In this document: one piece after another, positions 1 through 5,888 of the stretch
How the letters are laid out: the number at the start of each line of letters is the position of its first letter
How positions within the stretch are numbered: the stretch's first letter is position 1
Assembly (NCBI GenBank): GCA_015487255.1
Contig: WFQA01000277.1
Location: 1 to 12,547, forward strand
Direction: 5' to 3'
Length of the DNA: 12,547 nt
DNA from: Paracoccaceae bacterium
Lineage (GTDB): Bacteria; Pseudomonadota; Alphaproteobacteria; Rhodobacterales; Rhodobacteraceae
Notes under the pieces: model-generated
Told to the model about the DNA's origin: nothing
Database searches by the model: none
What the model saw: only the letters and a program-made list of their open reading frames with translations
Translations under genes and position numbers: made by a program

Positions 1-110
1 AGGGCGAGCTGGAATTCATGGCCGAGATCCGCTACGAGCTGAACATAGACCGCCTGCACGGCGCCGCCATCGAGCGCGGCGCCCGCGCCCGCCACATGCA
101 GCTGCCCTAA
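1..110 (+). CDS. C-terminal end of an unidentified protein (5' end outside window)
   Basis: An open frame enters from the left edge and stops at TAA 108-110. The visible C-terminus is about 35 residues, charged and Arg/Ala-rich, ending in RHMQLP. I do not recognise the family. Nearly every codon ends in G or C (GAA and ATA are the exceptions), far more extreme than the genes that follow. That fits either a highly expressed gene or a different compositional history. An in-frame ATG at 18 could in principle start a roughly 30-residue protein, but I see no good ribosome binding site at proper spacing, so a partial gene is more likely. It converges on the outer membrane protein gene ending at 165. 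Confidence 0.5.
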   Translation, partial: GELEFMAEIRYELNIDRLHGAAIERGARARHMQLP

Positions 111-113
111 CAG

Positions 114-144
114 GGCATGGCGGCGCCACGCTCATGGCCATGCC
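114..144. terminator. Hairpin between convergent genes, possible bidirectional terminator
   Basis: GGCATGGC (114-121) and GCCATGCC (137-144) form a perfect 8-bp GC-rich stem with a 15-nt loop. It begins four bases after the stop codon of the left-edge gene and lies before the stop of the convergent gene at 165. There is no T-tract on either strand, so it is not a classic intrinsic terminator. A transcript-end or 3'-protecting role is inferred from position. Confidence 0.4.
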
Positions 145-164
145 ACCCAACGCTCCAGCCAATA

Positions 165-914
165 TCAGGTGAGCGGCCGGTCAACAAGCATCCCGCGCCG
201 GTTGCGGGTTGGGCGCATTGCCGTGGCCTCACCCCCGAATGGCACCGAAAGCTTAAGCCCCCACATCCCGGGGCTTGTGCCCCCGGTCATTTCATAATCA
301 TATTGCAGGGTTACGGTCAGCGGCGGGCTGAATTGCGTTGCAAACCTATATGAACCGGCAAGGCCGAGATTGGTTATGGCATAACCGTCAAACGCCTGAT
401 AATCGGCCCGCCCTCCAACGGCCCAGCCATTGCCAAGGTCGTAATCTGCCGCCGCGCCCAGCATGTAAAAATCCAAGCCCCGCGCAACGCCCAAACCCGC
501 GTAAAGTTCAAGCCTCATCCTGTCTGACAAGGCAATGCGCCCTGTCAATCCGTAAGAGGTGGTTGGCGGTGTGCTTAGGCCATAAGCCATAAAAGTAGTG
601 TCCGTGAACGCGCCGAGCCGAACGGTTTCGGAAATATCCCAATAGGGGTTCAGCAAAATTTCAAACCCGGTATAGGCATAGGGGAAAACCGAATCCGGGT
701 TATTGGTCAAATAGGCCATTTCCGCCTCAATACCCAGATCGGGAGCAAACCCGATATCCGCCGCGACCCCGATTTGCCAAGTGCCGATCGGCAGGGAAGA
801 GCCGGTTTCCCCGTAGCGATAGCCAATATTGAACTCAGCGGATTTGAATGTCAGATTTTGCGCGGAAGCGGTGGTTCCAATAAACAACGCAATGGCGGCC
901 ATAGAATACTTCAT
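165..914 (-). CDS. Outer membrane beta-barrel-like protein
   Basis: The product is 249 residues with a short signal peptide (Lys-2, hydrophobic core, probable cleavage after ASA at about residue 18). The mature part is rich in Gly, Tyr, Phe and Trp, with alternating polar/hydrophobic stretches such as FNIGYRYGETG and LTVTLQYDYEMTG. This is typical of small outer membrane beta-barrels, and no transmembrane helix follows the signal. ATG at 914 is chosen because GGAGG lies 8 bases upstream; the longer frame would need TTG at 929 overlapping that site. The last barrel-like strand ends at SVPF, followed by a basic, proline-containing tail of about 23 residues, so the chain does not end in the usual terminal aromatic residue. 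The gene is divergent from the SH3b protein gene. Specific function (porin, adhesin or structural protein) cannot be told. Confidence 0.75.
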   Translation of the reverse strand: MKYSMAAIALFIGTTASAQNLTFKSAEFNIGYRYGETGSSLPIGTWQIGVAADIGFAPDLGIEAEMAYLTNNPDSVFPYAYTGFEILLNPYWDISETVRLGAFTDTTFMAYGLSTPPTTSYGLTGRIALSDRMRLELYAGLGVARGLDFYMLGAAADYDLGNGWAVGGRADYQAFDGYAITNLGLAGSYRFATQFSPPLTVTLQYDYEMTGGTSPGMWGLKLSVPFGGEATAMRPTRNRRGMLVDRPLT

Positions 915-955
915 GAGAAGATCCTCCAAAAAAACTGGTGGCCGCCAGATGCACA

Positions 956-984
956 GCGCTAAAACGAAATCAAATCCATGTCAA
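956..984 (-). promoter_or_regulatory. Candidate sigma-70-type promoter for the outer membrane protein gene
   Basis: On the - strand a perfect TTGACA (984-979) is followed after 17 bases by the weak -10 hexamer TAGCGC (961-956). This puts transcription start near 949, about 35 bases before the ATG. A near-palindrome, CTGGTGGCCGCCAG (935-948, 12 of 14 positions symmetric), lies in the leader and could be an operator. The weak -10 keeps confidence low. Confidence 0.35.
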
Positions 985-1061
985 GCCTCGCGCATCACGC
1001 CCGCATTGGCGGCAGGCAATCCGGCAAGGTAAGTATTTTCCCGTTTCATGCCGTCTTAGGT

Positions 1062-1067
1062 TATACT
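1062..1067 (+). promoter_or_regulatory. Candidate -10 element for the SH3b protein gene
   Basis: TATACT lies about 33 bases before the ATG at 1100, matching the sigma-70 -10 consensus at five of six positions. No convincing -35 hexamer sits 16-18 bases upstream. It is in the 185-base divergent region shared with the outer membrane protein gene. Confidence 0.3.
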
Positions 1068-1099
1068 GGGTTAGGTTCACCCTTTGTCAGGAGGTCAGA

Positions 1100-1732
1100 A
1101 TGCGCAACCTAATTCTGTTTTTTACACTCAGCTTTTCATCAGCATTGGCCCAGCCCGAATTGCCGCTGCCCTTACTTTACACCGTCACCGGGGTTGCTGC
1201 AGATGATACGCTCAACGTGCGCGAAACGCCCAATGCCCACGCCGAGGATGTCGGTGATTTACTGCCGGGGCAAACGGTTGAGGTGCTTGAGCTGAGTGAT
1301 GACGGCAAATGGGGCATGGTTTCTGCCGGTGAAAATATCGGCTGGGTCGCCGCGCGGTTTTTGACCCTCACCCAAGGCACTACCGGAGATGGCATTACGC
1401 TGCCTTACGGGGTGCCCTTGCGCATGGCCTGCTCGGGGACAGAACCATTCTGGAGTGCCGAAATAGTATCCGGCAAAAGCTTCAAAATTATAAATTATTC
1501 CGAGGACAACCCCAGACCTACGACCTATGCCATGCAGGGCATGAGCAAGCCGGTCAATATCGGCCCTTATGTATATGGCTTTATCAGCCCACCGGTTTCC
1601 GGGGTAATTCGCCGTGAAATTTGTGATGACGGCATGAGCGACAGCCTATACGGCTGGTCGATCGATCTGCTTCGCCGCGATCAGGGTGGAGTTTTTATGC
1701 TGACCGGGTGTTGCTCGGCGGTTCAGCCATAA
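1100..1732 (+). CDS. Exported SH3b-domain protein with a Cys-rich C-terminal domain
   Basis: The product is 210 residues. A signal peptide covers residues 1-17 (hydrophobic core, ALA then Gln at the likely cleavage site). Residues about 26-90 form a bacterial SH3 (SH3b/SH3_3) domain: LNVRETPN at the start, LLPGQTVEVLE, and WGMVSAGENIGWVAARFL at the end. SH3b domains often bind cell-wall glycan or peptide. The second domain (about 104-206) carries CSGTEPFW, CDDGMSD and a terminal GCC, which I associate with an uncharacterised envelope domain of the COG3650 type. Its four cysteines (111, 175, 204, 205) may form disulfides in the periplasm. ATG at 1100 has AGGAGG seven bases upstream and begins exactly at the signal peptide; the longer upstream frame lacks such support. 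Precise role unknown. Confidence 0.8.
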   Translation: MRNLILFFTLSFSSALAQPELPLPLLYTVTGVAADDTLNVRETPNAHAEDVGDLLPGQTVEVLELSDDGKWGMVSAGENIGWVAARFLTLTQGTTGDGITLPYGVPLRMACSGTEPFWSAEIVSGKSFKIINYSEDNPRPTTYAMQGMSKPVNIGPYVYGFISPPVSGVIRREICDDGMSDSLYGWSIDLLRRDQGGVFMLTGCCSAVQP

Positions 1733-1734
1733 AG

Positions 1735-1839
1735 CGTTTCGGCTTTTTGTTGAGGCAGTGCATCAGCCATTCCGGGGAGGCAGCGATTGCGCAGCAATGG
1801 CGTTCACCGGAATGGCTGATTCAAATTAAAGCCGAAACG
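1735..1839. repeat. Nested palindromic intergenic element (MITE/REP-like or bidirectional terminator)
   Basis: The outer arms CGTTTCGGCTTT (1735-1746) and AAAGCCGAAACG (1828-1839) pair 12 of 12. The inner arms ATCAGCCATTCCGG (1762-1775) and CCGGAATGGCTGAT (1807-1820) pair 14 of 14. The apex has a third hairpin, ATTGC-GCA-GCAAT (1786-1798). Spacers between outer and inner arms are unequal (15 and 7 nt), so the folded form is a long stem with an asymmetric bulge. It begins three bases after the SH3b gene stop and ends 20 bases before the stop of the convergent dehydrogenase. It could terminate both transcripts, with the T-run at 1744-1748 helping little. The near-perfect separate arms also resemble dispersed palindromic repeats. 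No second copy is visible here. Confidence 0.7.
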
Positions 1840-1859
1840 TTATAGGGCTTCGCTCTGGC

Positions 1860-2828
1860 TCAAACCACCTGATGCGGCGGCACCTGATCGCTGAAATGCG
1901 CCTGCAGGTTATCCACCGCCCGCATGCCCATGGCAATGCGAGTTTCCAGGGTTGCGCTGCCGATATGGGGCAGAAGCGTTACGTTATCCAGCGCTTTGAG
2001 CGCCTCTGGCACTGCGGGTTCATGCTCAAACACATCCAGCCCGGCCCCGGCAATTGCGCCCTTTTGCAGTGCTTCGATCAGGGCTGTTTCATCCACCACA
2101 TCACCCCGCGCGGTATTGACCAGATGCGCGGTTGGCTTCATCATTGCCAACCGCTCGGCATTGATCAAATGCCGGTTTTCGGCATCGCCGGGCACATGTA
2201 GCGAGATCACATCGGCTTGCGCCATCAATTCCTCGATTGAATCCACGCTTTCGGCTTTGGGCACCGCCGCAGCAAAAACCTTGGAGCGGTTAAAATAGAT
2301 CACCTTCATACCAAAGCCAAAATGCGCCCGCATGGCCAGCGCCGTGCCGATCCGGCCCATGCCCACCACCCCCAGCACTTTATCGCGCAATGAGCAGCCA
2401 AGCCCTGAGGTCAGGTCAAACCCTTGCCACTCCCCCCGGCGCAAGCGGTTTTCGTGCATCCACATCCGCCGGGTCGAGGCGAGGATCAAAGCCATGGCCA
2501 GATCAGCGGTCGCATCATTGAGCACCCCCGGCGTATTGGTGACGACCACACCAAGCTCCTCGGCCGCTTCCAGATCAATATGGTTGGTGCCAACGCCAAA
2601 ATTGGCAAGGATCTGCGCCTTGCGCGCCCCACCCGCCTGCAAAACCTCCGCGTCGATATTATCACCAAAGGCGCATAAAATCCCGTCTGCCCGCGTCATG
2701 GCCTTGATGAGCTTTTGCTTGCCAAACGGCTCGTCAGATGGGTTGAACGCAACCGTGAACAGGGCCTTCAGCCTTGCCTCCACCGGCTCCGGCAATTTGC
2801 GGGTTACAATGATTCTGGGCCTTACCAT
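1860..2828 (-). CDS. D-2-hydroxyacid dehydrogenase (glyoxylate/hydroxypyruvate reductase-like)
   Basis: The product is 322 residues, normal for the family, which reduces 2-keto acids such as glyoxylate or hydroxypyruvate with NAD(P)H in the cytoplasm. An N-terminal catalytic half includes ANFGVGTNHID (about 76-85). The Rossmann domain follows with GMGRIG (156-161). NTARG (238-242) carries the catalytic Arg, DVFEHEP (265-271) the Glu, and LLPHIGSAT (285-293) the His. The stretch YFNRS after the second Rossmann strand places an Arg where NADPH-preferring members bind the 2'-phosphate, so NADPH use is inferred. ATG at 2828 has AGGAG six bases upstream, overlapping the stop of the preceding csaA-like gene, so the two are probably co-transcribed and coupled. 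Exact substrate cannot be read from sequence. Confidence 0.9.
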   Translation of the reverse strand: MVRPRIIVTRKLPEPVEARLKALFTVAFNPSDEPFGKQKLIKAMTRADGILCAFGDNIDAEVLQAGGARKAQILANFGVGTNHIDLEAAEELGVVVTNTPGVLNDATADLAMALILASTRRMWMHENRLRRGEWQGFDLTSGLGCSLRDKVLGVVGMGRIGTALAMRAHFGFGMKVIYFNRSKVFAAAVPKAESVDSIEELMAQADVISLHVPGDAENRHLINAERLAMMKPTAHLVNTARGDVVDETALIEALQKGAIAGAGLDVFEHEPAVPEALKALDNVTLLPHIGSATLETRIAMGMRAVDNLQAHFSDQVPPHQVV

Positions 2829-2837
2829 GACGTGCTC

Positions 2838-3170
2838 CTAATGAATTCGCCCGCCAAGGGGCACTGTTTTTTCGGGGGTGAGCAGCACAATGCCACCGGC
2901 TTCATCCGCGCTGCCCAGCAGCAAAAACTCGGACATGAACCTGCCGATCTGGCGCGGCGGAAAGTTGACAACCCCCACCACCAGCAGCCCGGCCAGGCTC
3001 TCCGGCGTATAATTATCGGTAATTTGCGCCGAGGTTTTCCTCTCGCCAATTTCAGGGCCAAAATCGACCCAGAGCTTGAGCGCGGGCTTGCGCGCCTCGG
3101 GAAAAGCTGCCGCACGCAGCACCTTGCCCACGCGCATATCCACTTGCAAAAATGTATCAAAATCCAGCAT
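2838..3170 (-). CDS. csaA: tRNA-binding domain protein, CsaA family
   Basis: This 110-residue protein is a single tRNA-binding OB-fold domain like CsaA and the C-terminal domain of methionyl-tRNA synthetase. Matching family motifs are DMRVGKVLRA (11-20), FPEARKPALKLWVDFG (23-38), SAQIT (47-51), VVNFPPRQIGRFMSE (67-81) and VLLTPE (95-100). CsaA has been described as a secretion-related chaperone in Bacillus; the domain binds tRNA-like RNA. Its role in alphaproteobacteria is uncertain. ATG at 3170 gives the usual family length and has AGAGG about five bases upstream; the longer form would need TTG at 3200. The gene follows proC after 90 bases, and its stop TAG sits within the Shine-Dalgarno of the dehydrogenase downstream. 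Confidence 0.88.
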   Translation of the reverse strand: MLDFDTFLQVDMRVGKVLRAAAFPEARKPALKLWVDFGPEIGERKTSAQITDNYTPESLAGLLVVGVVNFPPRQIGRFMSEFLLLGSADEAGGIVLLTPEKTVPLGGRIH

Positions 3171-3260
3171 GGCCGCCTCTTTTGCCGGGAAGGGAATCAA
3201 CAGTATTATGAAGCCATAAGGGCTACATACCTATCAAGCCTTCGTGAGAAAAAATCAAGC

Positions 3261-4070
3261 TCAGCCTTGGCGCAACTGGCGAGAGCGGTTGGCCGCAGCG
3301 CCAAGAGTGCGGTTGAGCAGCGGTTGCAGCCCTGATTCGGAATCCATCAAGACCTTCAGCCCCGCCTCTGTAGTGCCCGCCGGGCTGGTGACATTTATGC
3401 GCAACTGCGCGGCCGGCTCATCGGATTGTTGTGCCAACAGCCCCGCCCCGGCAACCGTGGCCGTGGCCAGCCGGGTGGCCAGCGCCTCGGGCAGGCCCTC
3501 GGCAACACCCGCCGCACTCATCGCTTCGATCAGATAAAACACATAGGCCGGGCCAGAGCCGGAGAGCGCGGTCACCGCATCCATTTGCGATTCATCATCC
3601 AGTTCAACAACCTCGCCGATACTGCTCAACAACGCCTCGGCCAGCTGCATATTTTCATTTGTTACCCGTGCATTACCTGTTATTGCCGTAATCCCCCTGC
3701 CTATGGCTGCCGGCGTATTTGGCATGGCGCGGACAATCGGGGAATCCCCCAATTCAGCAGCGAGGGTATCAAGGGTAATGCCAGCGGCAACAGAAAGGTA
3801 TAGCGCTGAACTACTCTTGATTTCACGCAATTGTTGCAGTGAACCCCGCATGAGCTGCGGCTTTACCGCCAGCACACAAATATCCGGTGCATCCGGCAGC
3901 CCGGCATTGAGGTGCAGCCCCTCGCCCTGAAGCGCAATGAGCCGCTCTGAAGGGTATGGTTCCAAAATCCAGACAGAGTCGGGCGCGACACCACTGGCCA
4001 GCCATCCTTCCAGCATAGCCGAACCCATTTTACCGCAGCCCACCAGAACCAGCCCGCTTTTTATCTCCAT
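3261..4070 (-). CDS. proC: Pyrroline-5-carboxylate reductase
   Basis: This enzyme catalyses the last step of proline synthesis, NAD(P)H-dependent reduction of pyrroline-5-carboxylate, in the cytoplasm. The 269-residue length is normal. The N-terminal Rossmann motif is VLVGCGKMG (8-16), then LAVKPQ (67-72), RAMPNTPAAIGRGIT (114-128), the signature ALSGSGPAYVFYLIEAM (168-184) and VTSPAGTTEAGLKVL (227-241), where Ala replaces the more common Gly of TSPGGTT. ATG at 4070 puts the Rossmann strand at residue 7, as expected, and lies one base after the ybjN-like stop. Upstream in-frame ATGs (4085, 4091, 4094) would overlap that gene and cannot be fully excluded. Translation is probably coupled to the YbjN-like gene. 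Confidence 0.93.
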   Translation of the reverse strand: MEIKSGLVLVGCGKMGSAMLEGWLASGVAPDSVWILEPYPSERLIALQGEGLHLNAGLPDAPDICVLAVKPQLMRGSLQQLREIKSSSALYLSVAAGITLDTLAAELGDSPIVRAMPNTPAAIGRGITAITGNARVTNENMQLAEALLSSIGEVVELDDESQMDAVTALSGSGPAYVFYLIEAMSAAGVAEGLPEALATRLATATVAGAGLLAQQSDEPAAQLRINVTSPAGTTEAGLKVLMDSESGLQPLLNRTLGAAANRSRQLRQG

Positions 4071-4071
4071 C

Positions 4072-4563
4072 TCAGGCCCGCCCATAGCCATCATTTATCG
4101 CCATTTTCATGGCCGCTTGCGGCGTGTCTTCACCCCAGCTAACAAGTTGAAATGCCGGGTATAATTTCTCACACGATGCCACGGATATCCGCACCATATC
4201 ATCCACTTGCGCCGGGCTGGCGACAGCCCCGCCAGCCAGATTTAGCCCGTAGATAAAGGCCATGAGCCGCTGATCCTGCCAATAGGCAAACCCCCCGCTC
4301 CAGCAACCGTCATTCGCCATATTAAGCGTTTCAAACAGGGCCGGAAGCTTTGAAGCCGGTGGTGAGAACTCAAAACTGCAAACCAGCCGCAGGGTTTCAT
4401 TGTGGTCAGACCACACAAGGCTAAGCGCATATTGCTGCCACTGGCCTTCAACCACCATGGCGATCTGGTCATCATCGGTGCGTTCAAAAGCCCATGCGCG
4501 CGATTGTGCGAGCGACTGAACCAGATCAATCGGGTGCAAATCATCCATCTCTTGAATCTGCAT
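4072..4563 (-). CDS. YbjN-domain protein
   Basis: This is a cytoplasmic protein of about 163 residues with no signal peptide or membrane segment. It has the YbjN-like pattern of an N-terminal helix-rich part, a beta strand stretch (QQYALSLVWSDHNETLRLVCSFEF), FETLNMANDGCWSGGFAYW, and a C-terminal helical segment. The family is often named a putative sensory transduction regulator and resembles type III secretion chaperone folds; its biochemical role is not settled. Two adjacent ATGs (4566 and 4563) are possible. The second is preferred because GGAG lies six bases upstream of it and only three upstream of the first. The stop is one base from the proC start, a linkage I associate with Rhodobacterales genomes. 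It is probably in an operon with proC. Confidence 0.8.
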   Translation of the reverse strand: MQIQEMDDLHPIDLVQSLAQSRAWAFERTDDDQIAMVVEGQWQQYALSLVWSDHNETLRLVCSFEFSPPASKLPALFETLNMANDGCWSGGFAYWQDQRLMAFIYGLNLAGGAVASPAQVDDMVRISVASCEKLYPAFQLVSWGEDTPQAAMKMAINDGYGRA

Positions 4564-4594
4564 CATAAGCTCCGCATTATTATGGGAGGCTCAT

Positions 4595-4635
4595 AGATAT
4601 CGCATATCTTCACGCCCGCCATACTATATGTATGG
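4595..4635. repeat. Two adjacent short palindromes upstream of the ybjN-proC genes
   Basis: AGATAT-CGC-ATATCT (4595-4609) is a perfect 6-bp dyad with a 3-nt centre. CCATAC-TATAT-GTATGG (4619-4635) is a perfect 6-bp dyad with a 5-nt centre. Both lie in the 114-base gap between the ubiK-like stop and the ybjN-like start. They could be operators or weak transcript-end hairpins. No T-tract follows on the - strand. Confidence 0.35.
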
Positions 4636-4677
4636 TGGCTTGAAACGGGTTGGCTGTAAAGCGATTCGTTGTCCGGG

Positions 4678-4923
4678 TTATTTTTGAGCGGCTTCCAGCG
4701 CGTCGAGCCGGGCTTTGAGCGCCTCGTTTTCCTCGCGGACCTTTTGCGCCATCAGCCGCACGGCCTCGAATTCCTCCCGCGAGACAAACTCGCGCTCGGC
4801 CAGCCAGCGTTCCATAAGAGATTTCATGGCGGTTTCCGCCTCGGCCCGCGCACCCTGCGCTACGCCCATGGCATTGCTCATCAATTTGGACATATCATCC
4901 AGCACACGATTGCGTGATTGCAT
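4678..4923 (-). CDS. ubiK: UbiK/BMFP family accessory factor (ubiquinone biosynthesis)
   Basis: This 81-residue protein matches the BMFP/YqiC/UbiK family. It has an N-terminal amphipathic region (residues 1-40, with SKLMSNAMGVAQGARAEAE and MKSLMERWLAE), then VSREEFEAVRLMAQKVREEN, and a C-terminal coiled coil with leucine heptads to ALEAAQK. In enterobacteria UbiK binds UbiJ and supports aerobic ubiquinone synthesis; the same family was earlier called membrane fusogenic proteins. ATG at 4923 has AGGA eight bases upstream. The gene is divergent from lgt and precedes ybjN-proC on the same strand, separated by 114 bases with two palindromes. Family membership is clear; the ubiquinone role is transferred from E. 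coli and Salmonella. Confidence 0.85.
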   Translation of the reverse strand: MQSRNRVLDDMSKLMSNAMGVAQGARAEAETAMKSLMERWLAEREFVSREEFEAVRLMAQKVREENEALKARLDALEAAQK

Positions 4924-4953
4924 TACACGTTCCTTTATTTGAAATTATGTCTA

Positions 4954-4983
4954 TATATACGCGCGCGGCCTGTGCTTTGCCAA
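4954..4983 (-). promoter_or_regulatory. Candidate sigma-70-type promoter for the ubiK-like gene
   Basis: On the - strand TTGGCA (4983-4978) is followed after 18 bases by TATATA (4959-4954), giving an expected start near 4947 and a leader of about 24 bases before the ATG at 4923. The spacer is a GC-rich GCGCGCG tract. No equally good promoter is visible for lgt on the opposite strand of this 90-base divergent region. Confidence 0.45.
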
Positions 4984-5013
4984 GGCCATTGAACTAGATA
5001 AGGAACAAAACCC

Positions 5014-5886
5014 GTGCCCTTTCCCGACATTGACCCAGAAATTTTTTCGTTTGACCTGTTTGGTTTCAACATAGCACTGCGCTGGTATGCGCTGGCCTAT
5101 ATCGCGGGGCTTGTGTTGGGCTGGCGCTATGTGGTGATTTTGGTTGAAAAATCATCACTCTGGGTCAACGCGCCCATGAATAGAAAACAAGTGGAAGACC
5201 TGCTGACATGGATGGTTGTCGGGGTTATCGTTGGTGGGCGGCTTGGGTTCGTTATCTTCTATAATCCGGGGCCATACCTGGCTAATCCGATTGATATTTT
5301 GAAAGTTTGGGAAGGCGGGATGTCTTTCCACGGTGGCTTTATCGGCGTTATTATTGGTGTTGCGGGATTTGCCTGGCGCAATAAGCTGCCAGTTTTGAGC
5401 ATTGGTGATGCCGTGGCCGCCGCCGCGCCGATCGGGCTGTTTTTTGGCCGACTGGCCAATTTCATCATGCCCGAGCTTTGGGGGCGGCCAACCACCGTGC
5501 CTTGGGGGGTCAACTTTCCGGTAGCCCGCGCGCAGGAATGTGGGCCGGACATTGCGTTGGGCGAGTGCCTGCGCCACCCGAGCCAGCTTTATGAGGCCGG
5601 TCTGGAAGGGCTGGTTTTGGGGCTGCTGATCGCTTGGGTGATCTGGCGCAAAGACTGGCTGAAGGCACCGGGTCGGGTGATCGGGCTGTTTTTGCTCGGC
5701 TACGGCGCTTCGCGCTGGTTTGTCGAGTATTTCCGCCAGCCCGACATACAGTTCACTTCGCCGGATAACCCGATCGGCTATATTTTTACTTTTGCCGGCA
5801 CCGGAGTTACCATGGGGCAGTTGCTCTCATTACCGATGATCCTGATCGGGGCGTATATGATTGTAAAAATCAAAGCAAAGGTCTGA
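5014..5886 (+). CDS. lgt: Prolipoprotein diacylglyceryl transferase
   Basis: Lgt transfers diacylglycerol from phosphatidylglycerol to the lipobox cysteine of prolipoproteins in the inner membrane, the first step of lipoprotein maturation. The 290-residue product is a normal length. It has about seven hydrophobic segments, including residues 25-45, 66-83, 105-120, 132-150, 199-212 and 222-235, with a last one near 262-285. Key family motifs are FHGGFIGVIIG (105-115, with the essential His region), the Lgt signature GRLANFIMPELWGR (145-158), and RHPSQLYEA (187-195). The start is GTG at 5014, with AAGGAA eight bases upstream. It leads an apparent operon with the MidA-type methyltransferase, whose start is two bases after the lgt stop. 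Confidence 0.95.
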   Translation: MPFPDIDPEIFSFDLFGFNIALRWYALAYIAGLVLGWRYVVILVEKSSLWVNAPMNRKQVEDLLTWMVVGVIVGGRLGFVIFYNPGPYLANPIDILKVWEGGMSFHGGFIGVIIGVAGFAWRNKLPVLSIGDAVAAAAPIGLFFGRLANFIMPELWGRPTTVPWGVNFPVARAQECGPDIALGECLRHPSQLYEAGLEGLVLGLLIAWVIWRKDWLKAPGRVIGLFLLGYGASRWFVEYFRQPDIQFTSPDNPIGYIFTFAGTGVTMGQLLSLPMILIGAYMIVKIKAKV

Positions 5887-5888
5887 AT

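Noticed and set aside
117..592. + strand open frames at 117-353 and 338-592
   Set aside because: Both are largely antisense to the outer membrane protein gene, which has a signal peptide, a strong GGAGG site and a coherent barrel pattern.
1735..1839. Palindromic element as an insertion sequence end or a tRNA
   Set aside because: There is no transposase frame, no cloverleaf and no flanking direct repeat visible; only nested inverted repeats are seen.
2332..2841. 169-codon + strand open frame
   Set aside because: It is fully antisense to the dehydrogenase, with Ser/Pro/Ala-rich low-information translation and no convincing ribosome binding site.
2715..3335. 206-codon + strand open frame
   Set aside because: It lies antisense to csaA, the dehydrogenase start and the end of proC, all of which have clear family motifs. 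Its translation is His/Arg/Gln-rich and lacks recognisable domains, typical of an antisense shadow.
4595..4635. The two palindromes as a rho-independent terminator for ubiK
   Set aside because: Stems are only 6 bp and AT-rich, and no T-run follows on the - strand, so a terminator call is not supported.
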